DNA from: DATHNF01 sp035486285
GTDB lineage: Bacteria; Patescibacteriota; Saccharimonadia; Saccharimonadales; UBA4665
DNA length: 5,423 nt
Direction of reading: 5' to 3'
Assembly (NCBI GenBank): GCA_035486285.1
Contig: DATHNF010000049.1
Coordinates: 1 to 5,423 of the forward strand
In this document: piece after piece, positions 3,389-5,423 of the stretch
Layout of the letters: each line of letters begins with the position of its first letter
How positions within the stretch are numbered: position 1 is the stretch's first letter
Position numbers and translations under genes: made by a program
Notes under the pieces: model-generated
The model's database searches: none
What the model saw: the letters and a program-made list of their open reading frames with translations, nothing else
What the model was told of the DNA's origin: nothing

Positions 3389-5423
3389 ATGGGACAGACA
3401 ACCAGCCTAGGGATGGCACGGCTTTTCACCCCCAAAAAATCTAAGGCGTATGACCAACTAACATGGGTCAAGCGTGATTCGCTTATTAAGAATCCAATGA
3501 ATGACACGCCGGTTTTCGAGCAGCGTGGCGTTGATTTTCCAGAGGGCTGGTCGCTGAATGCCATTAATATCGTGGCTCAGAAATATTTTACCGGTACACC
3601 GGGCACCAAAGGCCGGGAAAGTTCACTGCGCGATTTAATTGACCGGGTTGCCGATACGATCACCCGGCAGGGTTTGCAGGAAGGTTACTTCGAGTCTGAT
3701 GCCGAAGCTGAAGATTACCGCGAGGAACTGAAGTACGTGCTGGCAACGCAGCGCGCCGCCTTTAACAGCCCCGTCTGGTTCAATATTGGTGCCGTTGGGC
3801 GCTCGCAGCAGGCCAGTGCTTGTTTCATCCTTGGTATCGAAGACACTATGCCAGCTATTCTTGGCTGGTACGTTGATGAAGGTATGATCTTTAAGGGTGG
3901 TAGTGGCTCAGGGATTAATATTAGTCCTATTAGGTCTTCGGTAGAACCTTTGGGTAAGAGCGCGGGCACGGCTTCCGGACCGCTCAGTTTCATGCGTGGA
4001 GCTGATGCTTCGGCCGGTGCTATTAAGAGTGGTGGCAAAACCCGCCGGGCTGCCAAAATGGTGATTCTGAACGCCGATCATCCCGACATTGAGGAGTTTA
4101 TTTGGAGCAAGGCCATCGAAGAGCGCAAGGCCCGTGACTTACAGACCCTGGGTTGGGACATGAGCCTAGACGGCAAAGATTCGTTCAGTGTGCAGTACCA
4201 GAACGCGAATATTTCTATGCGCGTCACCGATGACTTCATGCAGGCTGTCCAGAACGATGACGACTGGGACCTTAAGGCCGTCACTACGGGCAAGACTGTC
4301 AAGACCGTCAAAGCCCGTGCGCTGTTCCGCCAGTTCGCTGAAGCCGCTTGGGAGTGTGCTGACCCCGGCATGCAGTTCGACACGGTCATTAACAAATGGC
4401 ACACCACGCCGAATGTTGGCCGCATCAACGGCTCCAACCCTTGCAGTGAGTACATGCACCTCGACGACTCGGCTTGTAATCTGGCTAGTCTTAACTTGCT
4501 CAAATTCCTAAAAGACGATAATACTTTCGATATCAGGGCCTTCATACACACCGTCGAATTAATCTTCACGGCCCAGGAAGTCCTGGTCGGCTACAGCGCT
4601 TACCCAACAGAGCGCATCGCCAAAACCGCTAAGGCTTACCGCGAACTCGGTATCGGCTACGCCAACCTCGGCGCCTTACTAATGGCACTTGGCTTGCCGT
4701 ACGACTCTGACGAAGGCCGCGCCATTGCCGCCGCCATCACCGCACTGCTAACTGGGCAATCCTACGCTACCAGCGCCAAAATTGCTCAGCGGGTTGGTCC
4801 TTTCGCTGGCTTCAACAAAGACCGTGAAGGCATGCTGGGCGTGCTCCGTATGCACCGCGCCGAAGTCTCCAAGATTGACGCCAGCCTGGTACCCGAGGAG
4901 CTGCTCAGCGCCGCTGCCAGCGCTTGGGACGAAGCAGTCGAGCTTGGTGAGCTATACGGTGTTCGCAACAGTCAAGCCAGCGTTTTAGCACCAACCGGTA
5001 CTATCGGTTTGATGATGGACTGTGACACCACCGGCATTGAGCCTGACCTTGGCTTGGTAAAGGTTAAGAAACTGGTTGGCGGCGGTACCATGAGCATCGT
5101 CAACCAAACCGTGCCGCGAGCCCTGAACATTCTCGGCTACACCAAGGCGCAGATCGACGACATCATCGCCTACATCGATATCGAGAAGACTATTCTCGGT
5201 GCTCCTGACCTCAAGAAAGCTCATGAGGCTGTCTTCGCTTGCTCCATGGGTGATAACGCCATCCACTACCGCGGCCATGTCAAAATGATGGCAGCTGTCC
5301 AGCCATTCCTGAGCGGCGCTATCAGCAAAACCGTCAACATGCCCGAAGAGGCAACTATCGAAGATATCGAGCAAATCCACATCGACTCTTGGAAAATGGG
5401 GCTCAAAGCCGTAGCTATTTACC
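3389..5423 (+). CDS. nrdJ: Adenosylcobalamin-dependent (class II) ribonucleotide reductase NrdJ, 3' truncated by window edge
   Basis: The frame is open from ATG 3389 to the last base, giving 678 residues. The enzyme reduces ribonucleotides to deoxyribonucleotides in the cytoplasm, using adenosylcobalamin to make the active-site thiyl radical. Key residues by analogy with E. coli NrdA: Cys145 in SACFIL (redox partner, C225), Asn350-Cys352-Glu354 in GSNPCSEY (radical Cys C439), and Cys363 in SACNLASLNL (second redox Cys, C462). Also present are FKGGSGSGINISPIRSS (168-184), SGGKTRRAAKMVI (214-226), the phosphate-binding APTGTIG (534-540), MMDCDTTGIEPD (542-553) and the barrel end FLSGAISKTVNMP (640-652). 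MMDCDTTGIEPD plus GGHIR-like HYRGHVKMMAAVQPF (626-640) mark the long NrdJ type. The window ends at AIY, just where YRDG and the C-terminal Cys-rich tail should follow. No ATP-cone precedes residue 50. AGAGGG (3376-3381), 7 nt upstream, supports this start over Met9. A perfect-looking promoter and nrdR lie upstream. Confidence 0.97.
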   Translation, partial: MGQTTSLGMARLFTPKKSKAYDQLTWVKRDSLIKNPMNDTPVFEQRGVDFPEGWSLNAINIVAQKYFTGTPGTKGRESSLRDLIDRVADTITRQGLQEGYFESDAEAEDYREELKYVLATQRAAFNSPVWFNIGAVGRSQQASACFILGIEDTMPAILGWYVDEGMIFKGGSGSGINISPIRSSVEPLGKSAGTASGPLSFMRGADASAGAIKSGGKTRRAAKMVILNADHPDIEEFIWSKAIEERKARDLQTLGWDMSLDGKDSFSVQYQNANISMRVTDDFMQAVQNDDDWDLKAVTTGKTVKTVKARALFRQFAEAAWECADPGMQFDTVINKWHTTPNVGRINGSNPCSEYMHLDDSACNLASLNLLKFLKDDNTFDIRAFIHTVELIFTAQEVLVGYSAYPTERIAKTAKAYRELGIGYANLGALLMALGLPYDSDEGRAIAAAITALLTGQSYATSAKIAQRVGPFAGFNKDREGMLGVLRMHRAEVSKIDASLVPEELLSAAASAWDEAVELGELYGVRNSQASVLAPTGTIGLMMDCDTTGIEPDLGLVKVKKLVGGGTMSIVNQTVPRALNILGYTKAQIDDIIAYIDIEKTILGAPDLKKAHEAVFACSMGDNAIHYRGHVKMMAAVQPFLSGAISKTVNMPEEATIEDIEQIHIDSWKMGLKAVAIY

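Overview
The window reads as ordinary bacterial chromosome with four protein genes, all on the + strand: the 3' end of ftsA (1-495), complete ftsZ (719-2053), complete nrdR (2658-3131), and nrdJ, a B12-dependent class II ribonucleotide reductase (3389 to the right edge, cut off). Genes are moderately GC-rich (roughly 55% in the ftsZ and late nrdJ lines I counted by hand). They use the standard code, with no in-frame TGA, and Shine-Dalgarno sites precede ftsZ, nrdR and nrdJ. FtsZ begins with an IKVIGVGGAGG-type start, NrdJ is of the long class II type, and the neighbourhood is stripped down. Together these suggest a Patescibacteria/CPR lineage, most likely Saccharibacteria (TM7). This is inference from protein style, not a search, and an actinobacterial or other relative is not excluded.

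Division block (1-2083). FtsA is the actin-like membrane tether of the Z ring and FtsZ is the tubulin-like GTPase that forms it. They are separated by 223 bp that holds a near-consensus sigma70-type promoter (TTGAAC-N17-TATACT) about 36 bp before the ftsZ start, so ftsZ can be transcribed independently. A small hairpin follows ftsZ.

Non-coding block (2054-2657). About 600 bp without a convincing gene, about 39% GC by hand count over 2101-2640 and lowest (about 33%) at 2101-2280. It holds an 11-bp perfect AT-rich inverted repeat, a doubtful 25-codon ORF for a one-pass membrane peptide, and then a good promoter (TTGCCA-N17-TATATT) that would give nrdR a leader of about 250 nt. The leader contains several inverted repeats and four copies of the hexamer CTATAT, which resembles the core of the NrdR box.

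dNTP-synthesis block (2658-5423). NrdR is the zinc-ribbon/ATP-cone repressor of ribonucleotide reductase genes and lies directly before nrdJ, its expected target. The 257-bp gap between them has a 12-bp inverted repeat, a very strong promoter (TTGACA-N18-TATACT) flanked by short repeats, and a leader of about 160 nt with an 8-bp hairpin. The natural reading is that NrdR senses the ATP/dATP balance and shuts nrdJ down, and possibly its own gene too. The NrdJ start carries no ATP-cone, so transcriptional control by NrdR may carry much of the overall-activity regulation. I found no clearly new multi-gene system. The best candidates for something undescribed are the two structured leaders and the operator-like repeats around nrdR and nrdJ.
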